Below, in pieces: positions 7,543 through 14,598 of a DNA stretch of 15,488 nt. A program made the position numbers and the translations under genes. The stretch comes from CAXQRU01 sp964226685. Lineage in GTDB: Bacteria > Pseudomonadota > Gammaproteobacteria > Pseudomonadales > Cellvibrionaceae. The stretch's first letter is position 1, and each line of letters opens with the position of its first letter. The notes below the pieces were generated by a model, which saw only the letters and a program-made list of their open reading frames with translations, did no database searches and was not told the origin of the DNA. The stretch covers positions 1 through 15,488 of the forward strand of contig CAXQRU010000036.1 in NCBI GenBank assembly GCA_964226685.1, in the 5' to 3' direction.

Positions 7543-7631
7543 CTAACAATGAGTAACACCCCTACATGGAAAGCTCATCATGTTGTATGATAGCGACTGA
7601 ATTCCGTTTTGATAGGCAATAAATCACTGTT

Positions 7632-9707
7632 ATGAGCTCAAAAGCTAGTACTTTTCGCGTAATTATCCTTTACGAATCGGCAGCAGAAGCCGAGCGTTTG
7701 ACCAGTATGTTCCAGAGTTCTGGCAAACCCTGCCGGGCACAGCATGTCCAAGATGAATCCGTTCTTGCGAAATTGTTAGAAGACCAAAGCTGGGACTTGA
7801 TCATTGCCCATGATGCCACCGAAAGCATCAACCCAGGTAATGCCATTAAAACTATCCACAAATACAATCTAGATATTCCTGTGATATTGCTCAGCGATGA
7901 GGGCGCGTCCACCGACGTCATTGAGGGTATGAAGCTAGGCGCTGCTGATGTTGTCAAAGTGGACGACGACCAGCACTTATTACTGGTTGTTGATCGCGAG
8001 TTAAACAATCGCAGTATGCGCCAAGAAACACGGCGAGCATTGCGCAAACTCAAAGAGGTTGAGCGGCGCAATCAGCAACTACTTGACAACTCAAGAGATG
8101 GGATTGCCTTTGTACAAGATGGTATGTATCTCTACGCCAACGACTCCTTTGCTGAACTTTTTGGTTATGAGGATAAGGACGAAATCGAATGCATGCCGAT
8201 CATGGATATGATCAAACCTGAAGATCATGAAAAAGTGAAAAGAAAGCTCAAAGAGTTTTCCCTACAACAAGACTCACAAAATAATCGCTTATCATTCATA
8301 GCCAAACTGTCTAACAACGAAGAAAGGACAATGAATGTTGAACTTAACATCGCCAACTATGATGATGAGTCTTGTTTGCAATTTGTATTACCCGCTAAAT
8401 TGCAAAACACCGAATTACTGGAAGCCGAACTGGAATCTGTCAAACAGCTAGACAATGTAACAGGCCTATACAATAAGCAGTATATTTTAGAAGCCATTGA
8501 TAAAAGCATCTCAGAGGAAAGACACTGCTTATTAAGTTTTATCGACATTGATAATTTTATGGCTATTCAAGACAACTTGGGTCACGCCATTAGCGATCAA
8601 CTTTTGTTACAAGTGGGCAAAATGATCACCGACATCTACTCAGACGAAGCGCAAATTGCTCACTTTGGTGAGGATACCTTTGTCGTCTTGAACCCCAACA
8701 GCTCAATTGAAACCAATATTGTTAAGGCCAACGAACTAGTGAGCCGAGTCAATAGTCATATTTTTGATGTCAATAATAAAACCACCAAAATGACACTCAG
8801 TATCGGTGTTGCCCCGATTAACGACACCATCACCGACGCTCAAATGGCCATCAATCATGCCAGAAAAGCCGTCGAGCAAGTGCGTTCCCAAAACAAGCTA
8901 CCTGGTGTTGGCAATGATGTCCACGTCTATCAACAAGGTGGTGAAGAAACCAAAGTCATCATCAGTACCATTCAAAAAGCTCTGGCTAATGAACAATTTA
9001 AACTCCTGTTTCAGCCCATTATTAGCTTGCGAGGAGATGATGTTGAGCAATACGAAGTACTTTTAAGAATGATTAATGATCATGGCGAAGAAATTTCACC
9101 AGACAATTTCCTTAAAACGGCAGCCAGTATTAATGCCTGCGACAAAATCGACCGTTGGGTGATTTTAGAAGCGATAAAATCTCTCAGCGAGCATCGAAAG
9201 AAAGGCAATAACACTCGTATTATCATTAACCTCAGCAGTAGCTCAAGTTGCGACGAATCATTAATTCCCTGGCTAAAAGTTGCATTCAAGGCCGCTCAAC
9301 TTCCCGCTGACTCGGTAATATTCCAACTTCACGAACTGGATGTCAGCCAGCACCTTAATGCCACCAGGAAGTTTGTGCAAGGCATTCACGAAATGAATTC
9401 GGCTTTTTGCATTAGTCGCTTTGGATGCGCTTTGGAGCCTATGTCGGTACTCAATCACGTGCCAGTGGACTACGTTAAGCTTGACGGCTCCTTCACGCAA
9501 GAGCTACAAGATAATCCAGAGAAGGATGACGCACTAAAAGCTCTGATGTCTGAATTAACAGAGAAACAAAAAATTACCATTGTGCCTCTGGTCGAAAACG
9601 CTAGCATCTTATCGAAATTGTGGCAAATGGGCGTTGATTACATTCAGGGTTACTATTTACAACAACCTGCCAATGGAATGAATTACGATTTTGATATTGA
9701 AAGTTAA
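7632..9707 (+). CDS. fimX: FimX-type c-di-GMP receptor (REC-PAS-GGDEF-EAL, catalytically degenerate)
   Basis: FimX is a cytoplasmic c-di-GMP effector that promotes type IV pilus assembly and twitching through the PilB machinery. This 691-residue protein has, in order, a receiver-like domain (about 7-120), PAS (about 145-250), GGDEF (about 270-425) and EAL (about 440-690). All look inactive as enzymes. The receiver lacks its acidic pair (YES at 14-16), GGDEF is GEDTF (346-350) with no RxxD inhibitory site before it, EAL is EVL (475-477), and DDFGTG is SRFGCA (595-600). The EAL fold marks QPIISL, VDYVKLDG and QGYYLQQP (672-679) remain, so nucleotide binding is plausible. As I recall, P. aeruginosa FimX is also 691 residues with EVL at 475-477 and Arg479, which is also Arg here. 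The neighbouring serB supports orthology. The ATG has no clear ribosome site. Confidence 0.9.
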   Translation: MSSKASTFRVIILYESAAEAERLTSMFQSSGKPCRAQHVQDESVLAKLLEDQSWDLIIAHDATESINPGNAIKTIHKYNLDIPVILLSDEGASTDVIEGMKLGAADVVKVDDDQHLLLVVDRELNNRSMRQETRRALRKLKEVERRNQQLLDNSRDGIAFVQDGMYLYANDSFAELFGYEDKDEIECMPIMDMIKPEDHEKVKRKLKEFSLQQDSQNNRLSFIAKLSNNEERTMNVELNIANYDDESCLQFVLPAKLQNTELLEAELESVKQLDNVTGLYNKQYILEAIDKSISEERHCLLSFIDIDNFMAIQDNLGHAISDQLLLQVGKMITDIYSDEAQIAHFGEDTFVVLNPNSSIETNIVKANELVSRVNSHIFDVNNKTTKMTLSIGVAPINDTITDAQMAINHARKAVEQVRSQNKLPGVGNDVHVYQQGGEETKVIISTIQKALANEQFKLLFQPIISLRGDDVEQYEVLLRMINDHGEEISPDNFLKTAASINACDKIDRWVILEAIKSLSEHRKKGNNTRIIINLSSSSSCDESLIPWLKVAFKAAQLPADSVIFQLHELDVSQHLNATRKFVQGIHEMNSAFCISRFGCALEPMSVLNHVPVDYVKLDGSFTQELQDNPEKDDALKALMSELTEKQKITIVPLVENASILSKLWQMGVDYIQGYYLQQPANGMNYDFDIES

Positions 9708-9716
9708 GGTCAGCTT

Positions 9717-9737
9717 ATAGGGAGCTGCGCTCCCTAT
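9717..9737. terminator. Hairpin between convergent fimX and serB, probable bidirectional terminator
   Basis: A perfect nine-base-pair inverted repeat, ATAGGGAGC / GCTCCCTAT with a three-base TGC loop, sits in the 39 bases between the fimX and serB stop codons. There is no T-run on either side, so it may act as a weak or factor-assisted terminator, or as a 3' stabilising hairpin for both transcripts. Confidence 0.6.
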
Positions 9738-9746
9738 TCAGGCAAT

Positions 9747-10601
9747 CTATAGTAGGGCAATCACACCGGCTAAACCGACATGGTTTAAACAAAAGCGCGC
9801 TTGCGCTTGAACCACAGGTTTAGCTCTAAAAGCAACACCAACACCCGCCAAAGACAACATGGCTAAATCGTTTGCACCGTCACCAACAGCAATCACTTGA
9901 CGATGATCCAGACTTTCTTTTTTAGCCAATTCTTTTAACAGTTGTGCTTTTCGATCACCATTAACGATTGGCATAATCGCCTTACCAGTCACTTTCCCAT
10001 CTTTTATATCTAGCGAGTTTGCATGCACCTCATCAAAGCCCAATTTCTTTTGCAAAAAGCGCCCAAAATAATCAAAGCCACCCGACAAAATAGCGGTTTT
10101 ACACCCGATACTTTGTAAATGACGTATCAGATCCTCCACACCATCATTTAGCATTAAGCGCGCAGCAACCGATGAAAGCACAGATTCTTCCAAGCCTTCC
10201 AAGAGCGACATTCTCTTTTGAAAACTTTCATTAAAGTCGAGTTCACCTCGCATAGCCGATTCAGTAATTTTTGCCACCTGATCGCCCACTCCCGCTTCTT
10301 TGGCTAACTCATCGATAACTTCCGCATCAATAAGGGTCGAATCCATATCAAAACAAGCCAATCGATAATCAATAGACTCATCAGGAATTTGCAGCAAATC
10401 AAGCTTTAATTGAACACTTAGCTCGCGCAAATAATCCACTGCAAACGGCTCATCTACTTGATAGCGAGAGCCATAGACCTGAGGCAATTGGATATCACTG
10501 CCCTGCCCCAAATCTTTTTGCAAAGCCTGTTTTAGTTTATCTTTCACCGCACTTGATAGTGGTGTCGGTGAAAGGGCTATCAAGCGATGAGAAAACGCCA
10601 T
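9747..10601 (-). CDS. serB: Phosphoserine phosphatase SerB
   Basis: SerB hydrolyses O-phosphoserine to serine, the last step of serine synthesis, in the cytoplasm. The 284-residue protein has a haloacid-dehalogenase phosphatase core: motif I Asp85-Met-Asp87-Ser-Thr (Asp85 the nucleophile), the substrate-cap segment MRGELDFNESFQKRM, motif II in AILSGGFDYF, and motif IV GDGANDLAML near residue 240. The N-terminal region of about 80 residues is short; E. coli SerB has 322 residues and some Pseudomonas forms carry full ACT domains of about 400 in total, so allosteric control may differ. It starts 34 bases after lipA on the same strand, with a TTAGG upstream of its ATG. Read-through from the lip operon is possible, and a TATAAC overlapping the lipA stop is a weak private promoter candidate. 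Its adjacency to fimX matches P. aeruginosa as I recall it. Its product serine is the substrate of CysE in this window. Confidence 0.95.
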   Translation of the reverse strand: MAFSHRLIALSPTPLSSAVKDKLKQALQKDLGQGSDIQLPQVYGSRYQVDEPFAVDYLRELSVQLKLDLLQIPDESIDYRLACFDMDSTLIDAEVIDELAKEAGVGDQVAKITESAMRGELDFNESFQKRMSLLEGLEESVLSSVAARLMLNDGVEDLIRHLQSIGCKTAILSGGFDYFGRFLQKKLGFDEVHANSLDIKDGKVTGKAIMPIVNGDRKAQLLKELAKKESLDHRQVIAVGDGANDLAMLSLAGVGVAFRAKPVVQAQARFCLNHVGLAGVIALL

Positions 10602-10635
10602 ACGTTATACGCCTAAATATTGATTCATAAAAATG

Positions 10636-11619
10636 TTATAAAGCTTCACCATGAGCCTGCTTATCAGCGTGGTAGGATGAGCGCACCATCGGACCACAAG
10701 CGGCTCTTTTGAAGCCTAACTCATTGGCGATACGCGTATACTCATCAAACTCCTCTGGAGTCACATAGCGACTTACAGGCAAGTGATTTTTGGAGGGTTG
10801 CAAATACTGGCCAATGGTCAACATATCAATATCATGCGCGCGCATATCTTTCATAACCTCGACGATTTCTTCAAAAGTCTCTCCAAGGCCCACCATTAAA
10901 CCGGATTTTGTCAACACATCGGGGCGTCGTTGCTTGTATTTTTGCAACAACGCCAAAGACCACTGATAATTCGCACCTGGACGAGCCTCACGATATAATC
11001 TCGGTACGGTCTCTAAGTTATGGTTAAACACATCAGGCGCTTCTTTTTCAAGAATGTCTAAAGCAATATCCATACGACCACGAAAATCAGGGGTTAAAAT
11101 TTCCACCTCCAAATTGGGTGAATGCAAGCGAGACTGTTTGATGCAATCGGCAAAGTGTTGAGCACCACCGTCTCGCAAATCATCTCGATCAACCGAAGTA
11201 ATCACCACGTATTTGAGTCGCATCTCGGCAATCGCTTTAGCCAAATGCTCAGGCTCATTCTCATCTAAAGGATTTGGCTTACCATGACCAACATCGCAAA
11301 AGGGACAACGGCGGGTACAAATATCGCCCATAATCATAAAGGTGGCCGTACCGCCTGAGAAACACTCGCCCAAATTTGGACAGGATGCCTCTTCACAAAC
11401 GCTGGACAAATTATTTTTACGAAGAATGCTTTTAATGCGCTCTACTTCTGGCGAAGAGGGAATGCGCACTCGAATCCAATCTGGCTTGCGAAGCATTTGA
11501 TCCGTCGCGATAACCTTAACCGGGATTCGCTCTACCTTATCCGCATCACGGAGTTTCTCTCCTTGTTTATGGCGCTTTGTACGCTTAGGAATAGCAATAT
11601 CCACTGGGGGTTTACTCAT
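10636..11619 (-). CDS. lipA: Lipoyl synthase LipA
   Basis: LipA is a radical SAM enzyme that inserts two sulphurs into the octanoyl chains carried by the lipoyl domains of pyruvate and 2-oxoglutarate dehydrogenases and the glycine cleavage H protein. The 327-residue protein has both iron-sulphur sets: the auxiliary, sacrificed cluster with Cys75, Cys80 and Cys86 (CEEASCPNLGEC) and the SAM cluster with Cys101, Cys105 and Cys108 (CTRRCPFC). The closing RSSYHA segment supplies the serine ligand of the auxiliary cluster. Other marks are TSVDRDDLRDGGA, HNLETVPRLY and GLMVGLGE. The basic N-terminus (KRTKRHKQGEKLR) is usual. Its ATG overlaps the lipB stop by four bases (ATGA), so it is translationally coupled to the gene that makes its substrate. 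It is the last tightly packed gene of the operon. Confidence 0.98.
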   Translation of the reverse strand: MSKPPVDIAIPKRTKRHKQGEKLRDADKVERIPVKVIATDQMLRKPDWIRVRIPSSPEVERIKSILRKNNLSSVCEEASCPNLGECFSGGTATFMIMGDICTRRCPFCDVGHGKPNPLDENEPEHLAKAIAEMRLKYVVITSVDRDDLRDGGAQHFADCIKQSRLHSPNLEVEILTPDFRGRMDIALDILEKEAPDVFNHNLETVPRLYREARPGANYQWSLALLQKYKQRRPDVLTKSGLMVGLGETFEEIVEVMKDMRAHDIDMLTIGQYLQPSKNHLPVSRYVTPEEFDEYTRIANELGFKRAACGPMVRSSYHADKQAHGEAL

Positions 11620-12278
11620 AATGACTTACCATTTTTCAAAGGACTGTGGTTAAAAGTTTCTATTGTCTCATATTTGAGCGAACGCAAAAAGATATCCGAC
11701 CACTGCTGTATAACTTCGGACACCTCCACATCAACGAATTCACTCAACTGACACATATTCAGACCAGGATAGCCACAAGGGTTAATAGCATTAAAAGGGG
11801 CTAAGTCCATGGAAACATTAAGGCTTAAACCATGAAAGCAACACCCTTTACGAACCCTCAGGCCAAGTGAGGCAATTTTAGATCCCGCAATATACACACC
11901 TGGTGCGTCTTTTTTAGCTTGAGCGGATAAACCATAATGCTGGCACAATTTAATAACACTGTGCTCCAACAAGGTCACCATATCTCGAACCCCCAAGCCT
12001 TGCCTGCGCAAATCAATCAAGGGGTATGCAACCATTTGACCTGGACCATGATAGGTCACCTGACCCCCACGGTCTGTTTGGACAATGGGGATTTCTTTAG
12101 AAGGCGCTAGTAAATGTTCTGGCTTGCCCGCTTGTCCTTGAGTGTAGACCGGCGTGTGCTCTAAAATCCAAAGTTGATCTGGCGAGTCAGCTTGCCGGAG
12201 GTCAGTGTAATCAGACATCGCTCTCCACACCGGCTCATAGTCCAAAAGACCCGCTTTATAGACGAGCAAGTCTGCCAC
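11616..12278 (-). CDS. lipB: Octanoyltransferase LipB
   Basis: LipB moves octanoyl from octanoyl-acyl carrier protein to the lysine of lipoyl domains, making the substrate for LipA. The 220-residue protein carries the family signature RGGQVTYHGPGQ (70-81), catalytic Lys134 in GSKIASLG and Cys168 in NPCGY, with HGLSLNV between them. The start is GTG, and its first base is shared with the preceding stop (TAGTG), so translation probably re-initiates from ybeD. It shares four bases with lipA downstream. The last 30 residues (from about 190) are variable and carry no known motif. Confidence 0.97.
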   Translation of the reverse strand: MADLLVYKAGLLDYEPVWRAMSDYTDLRQADSPDQLWILEHTPVYTQGQAGKPEHLLAPSKEIPIVQTDRGGQVTYHGPGQMVAYPLIDLRRQGLGVRDMVTLLEHSVIKLCQHYGLSAQAKKDAPGVYIAGSKIASLGLRVRKGCCFHGLSLNVSMDLAPFNAINPCGYPGLNMCQLSEFVDVEVSEVIQQWSDIFLRSLKYETIETFNHSPLKNGKSL

Positions 12279-12550
12279 TAAAGCACCATTTTGATTTCAT
12301 CATGAGCGATAAGGGCTTGATGATAATCCTTCAATTGGTCAGCACCCGTGGCCGTAATATGGAGGGTAATTGACTGAAAACGACCTTCTCGACTGGTCGT
12401 AACCTTTATCCTAGAACGATCAAAGCCGGGAGCATAATGCTCAGTAACCGACAACACCAAGCTTTTAACCGCATCTGATGCGATACAAACCACTTTTATC
12501 GGGTAGTTTTCACAAGGAAATTCAATCTTTGGGGGCTCTTGAGTGCTCAT
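12278..12550 (-). CDS. ybeD: YbeD/DUF493 family protein
   Basis: This is a small (90-residue) protein of the YbeD (UPF0250, DUF493) family, found between dacA and lipB in many gammaproteobacteria. The fold resembles small ACT-like regulatory domains, and no biochemical role is firmly established. Recognisable parts are IEFPCENYPIKV near the N-terminus, the APG segment, and the family ending 'IKMVL' matching E. coli 'VRMVL'. I start at the ATG at 12550, which gives the family's usual length and has a GAG close upstream. An in-frame TTG at 12601 would add 17 residues that do not resemble the family. The stop overlaps the lipB GTG, so it is coupled to lipB. Conserved position suggests a link to lipoylation or the cell wall, but this is inference only. 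Confidence 0.92.
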   Translation of the reverse strand: MSTQEPPKIEFPCENYPIKVVCIASDAVKSLVLSVTEHYAPGFDRSRIKVTTSREGRFQSITLHITATGADQLKDYHQALIAHDEIKMVL

Positions 12551-12621
12551 AGTCTCATTGGGATTAAAAATAGGCGCGATTATAGAGCAGGAGCGCTGCA
12601 ATGAACAGCGCTCAGGCCACT

Positions 12622-13776
12622 TTAGAAAAGCTGATTTAGGAATAAGCCAGTGGAATCAAATAAGGTACCAAAAAAACCCGCCTCCGTAGCTGCTATTTTA
12701 GAGACCAAAGGCACTTCCTTGAGTACTTTACCATCTAGCATCATTGATAGCTTGCCAAGCGGTGTGCCCTGTTCAAAGGGCGCTTCAATATAGGGATTAA
12801 CGTCGACCTTTAGCTGAATTTTATCCTCACTACCTTTCGGGAAGGTCACCAGCACAGGCTTAGTCACAATTAAAGGCACGGACTCCTGCTTACCCTTCCA
12901 GACATCAACCACGCTAACCAACTGATTTTCATCATAAATTTTATGAGTATCGAAATAACGGAAACCATAACCCAATAACTTTTGAGACTCCGAAGCACGA
13001 GCTGCATTGGTCTTGGTACCCATAACAACTGAAATCAAGCGAACATCATCTCTCTTGGATGACGCCACGAGACAAAAGCCAGCCTCCTCGGTATGGCCTG
13101 TTTTTACCCCATCGACAGAGCTATCGGTAAATAGCAAAGTATTACGGTTAGGCTGGTCGATATCGTTGTACTTAAAATATTTTTCCGAGTAAAGTTTGTA
13201 GTGCTCTGGGTAATCGTTAATCAGCGCTTGGGCTAGCTTTGCCAAATCCCTCGCAGTGGTGTAGTGCTCATCGGCTGGCCAACCAGTCGAATTGGCAAAA
13301 TGGGTGTCTTTCATACCCAACAGTACCGCCTGTTGATTCATAATCTGTACAAAACCTTCCTCGCTACCTGCAATATGCTCGGCCAAGGCAACACTGGCAT
13401 CGTTACCCGATTGAATAATCACACCTCGAAGCAAATCTTTTACAGAAACCTGAGTCCCTTCTCTGATATACATGGATGAACCCTTCATCTTCCAAGCTTT
13501 CACACTGATGTTAACCATGTCCGTCGGCTTGATCGCGCCCTTTTCTATCTCAGAGGAAACAATATAGCTGGTCATCATTTTAGTTAAGCTTGCCGGCGGC
13601 AAACGTTCATCCGCATTTTTTTCTGCAATCACATAACCGGTATCAGAATCCATGAGTAAATAGGCGGTAGCAGCAACAGACGGAGGCGACGGAATGACGA
13701 TGGGCTGCTGCGCAAACACCGATGCACTTATTAAAAGAAGTATAACGCTGGCTCTTTGAAGAACAGTAAATAACAT
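12622..13776 (-). CDS. dacA: D-alanyl-D-alanine carboxypeptidase (PBP5/6 family)
   Basis: This low-molecular-weight penicillin-binding protein removes the terminal D-alanine of peptidoglycan stem pentapeptides in the periplasm and so helps set crosslinking and cell shape. The 384-residue protein starts with a signal peptide (hydrophobic about 9-20, cleavage likely after Val-Phe-Ala22). The three active-site motifs are complete: Ser63-x-x-Lys66 in PASLTK, Ser123-Gly-Asn125, and Lys225-Thr-Gly227. A beta-rich second domain follows (about 285-365). The final segment (GFFGTLFDSTGLFLNQLF) can form the amphipathic helix that anchors the family to the outer face of the inner membrane. The ATG has AAGG about nine bases upstream. 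It lies 17 bases after rlpA, with ybeD about 70 bases downstream. Whether it matches E. coli DacA or DacC cannot be decided; gene order favours dacA. Confidence 0.96.
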   Translation of the reverse strand: MLFTVLQRASVILLLISASVFAQQPIVIPSPPSVAATAYLLMDSDTGYVIAEKNADERLPPASLTKMMTSYIVSSEIEKGAIKPTDMVNISVKAWKMKGSSMYIREGTQVSVKDLLRGVIIQSGNDASVALAEHIAGSEEGFVQIMNQQAVLLGMKDTHFANSTGWPADEHYTTARDLAKLAQALINDYPEHYKLYSEKYFKYNDIDQPNRNTLLFTDSSVDGVKTGHTEEAGFCLVASSKRDDVRLISVVMGTKTNAARASESQKLLGYGFRYFDTHKIYDENQLVSVVDVWKGKQESVPLIVTKPVLVTFPKGSEDKIQLKVDVNPYIEAPFEQGTPLGKLSMMLDGKVLKEVPLVSKIAATEAGFFGTLFDSTGLFLNQLF

Positions 13777-13793
13777 CTTTAAACCTTATTAAA

Positions 13794-14594
13794 TTATCGA
13801 TAAACCAAATGATATTGAATGCCGGCTGAGTTTAACTGCTCACCCACCTCAGATAGAGCCTCAGGGTTTATAGGCCCTACTTTTACACGGTACCATTGAT
13901 CGGTGGCACTTTGTATCACTGTGACAGGATAACTAAGCCATTGTTCAATACTATTTTGTAGTTTGTTAGCCGCATCCGATTGCAAGAAGGCCCCGATCTG
14001 ATAGTAAGCTTGCTTAATACCTATTTCCTTCGCCTGAGGTTCAACCTCAATAACAGGCTGAGGTAACTGAGTCACCACTGGCTCATCATAAGTTGGGGTG
14101 ACATCCTCCACTTTGACGCGAGCCACACCCTGGTTATGAAAATCAAGTCGTTTGGCGGCGGCATAACTTAGATCAATAATACGATTTCCGTGAAATGGGC
14201 CTCTATCATTGACTCGCACCACTACCGATTTTTGATTATCCAAGTTGGTAACTTTAACATAACTTGGAATTGGCAGCGTTTTGTGAGCGGCCGTCATTTT
14301 GTACATATCGTAAACTTCACCATTGGCCGTCCTGCGACCATGAAATTTACGGCCATACCATGAAGCCTCTCCCACCTCTTCATAGCCATCACTTTGGGCT
14401 AACAGATAGTATGTTTTACCCAGAACCGAGTAAGGATTTTTATTACCCGCACGAGTTCTTGAGACTCTTTCAGGAATAGCATCAGGCACATGGCTCACAT
14501 CAATATCACGACCAGGGCCACTATCTCTGACTTCGTTTACTGCCGAACACCCTGTTAATATCAAAATAAGCACTAATGCCTGAATTTTATTCAT
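13794..14594 (-). CDS. rlpA: Septal ring lytic transglycosylase / lipoprotein RlpA
   Basis: RlpA is an outer-membrane lipoprotein. In P. aeruginosa it cleaves glycan strands lacking stem peptides at the division septum. The 266-residue product has a lipoprotein signal peptide with lipobox LTGC (Cys16), and Ser17 after it fits outer-membrane sorting. A double-psi beta-barrel domain follows (about 75-165), with ASWYG, His104 in TAAHKTLP and Asp130 in NDRGPF; these two have the same 26-residue spacing as the catalytic His131/Asp157 of P. aeruginosa RlpA. A C-terminal SPOR domain (about 195-264, YYQIGAFLQ... WYRVKVGP) should bind denuded glycan at the septum. I chose ATG 14594 because the signal peptide begins there and GGGT lies upstream; a longer in-frame extension to 14675 would bury the lipobox. 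It begins four bases after the mltB stop. Confidence 0.95.
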   Translation of the reverse strand: MNKIQALVLILILTGCSAVNEVRDSGPGRDIDVSHVPDAIPERVSRTRAGNKNPYSVLGKTYYLLAQSDGYEEVGEASWYGRKFHGRRTANGEVYDMYKMTAAHKTLPIPSYVKVTNLDNQKSVVVRVNDRGPFHGNRIIDLSYAAAKRLDFHNQGVARVKVEDVTPTYDEPVVTQLPQPVIEVEPQAKEIGIKQAYYQIGAFLQSDAANKLQNSIEQWLSYPVTVIQSATDQWYRVKVGPINPEALSEVGEQLNSAGIQYHLVYR

Positions 14595-14598
14595 GGTA

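Noticed and set aside
7577..7591. Hairpin ATCAT-GTTGT-ATGAT upstream of the fimX-type gene
   Set aside because: Five weak base pairs with no T-run; too small to call a regulatory element.
7670..8071. Long minus-strand open frame within the fimX-type gene
   Set aside because: It is antisense to the conserved receiver and PAS coding sequence, and its serine/arginine-rich product matches no family I know.
5915..9707. A defence, toxin-antitoxin or phage system around the uncharacterised gene
   Set aside because: Flanking genes are core housekeeping genes, codon use looks the same as neighbours, and there are no repeats, integrases or tRNA junctions.
12278..12601. Longer YbeD starting at a TTG (12601)
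   Set aside because: The extra 17 residues do not resemble the family, and ATG 12550 gives the usual length.
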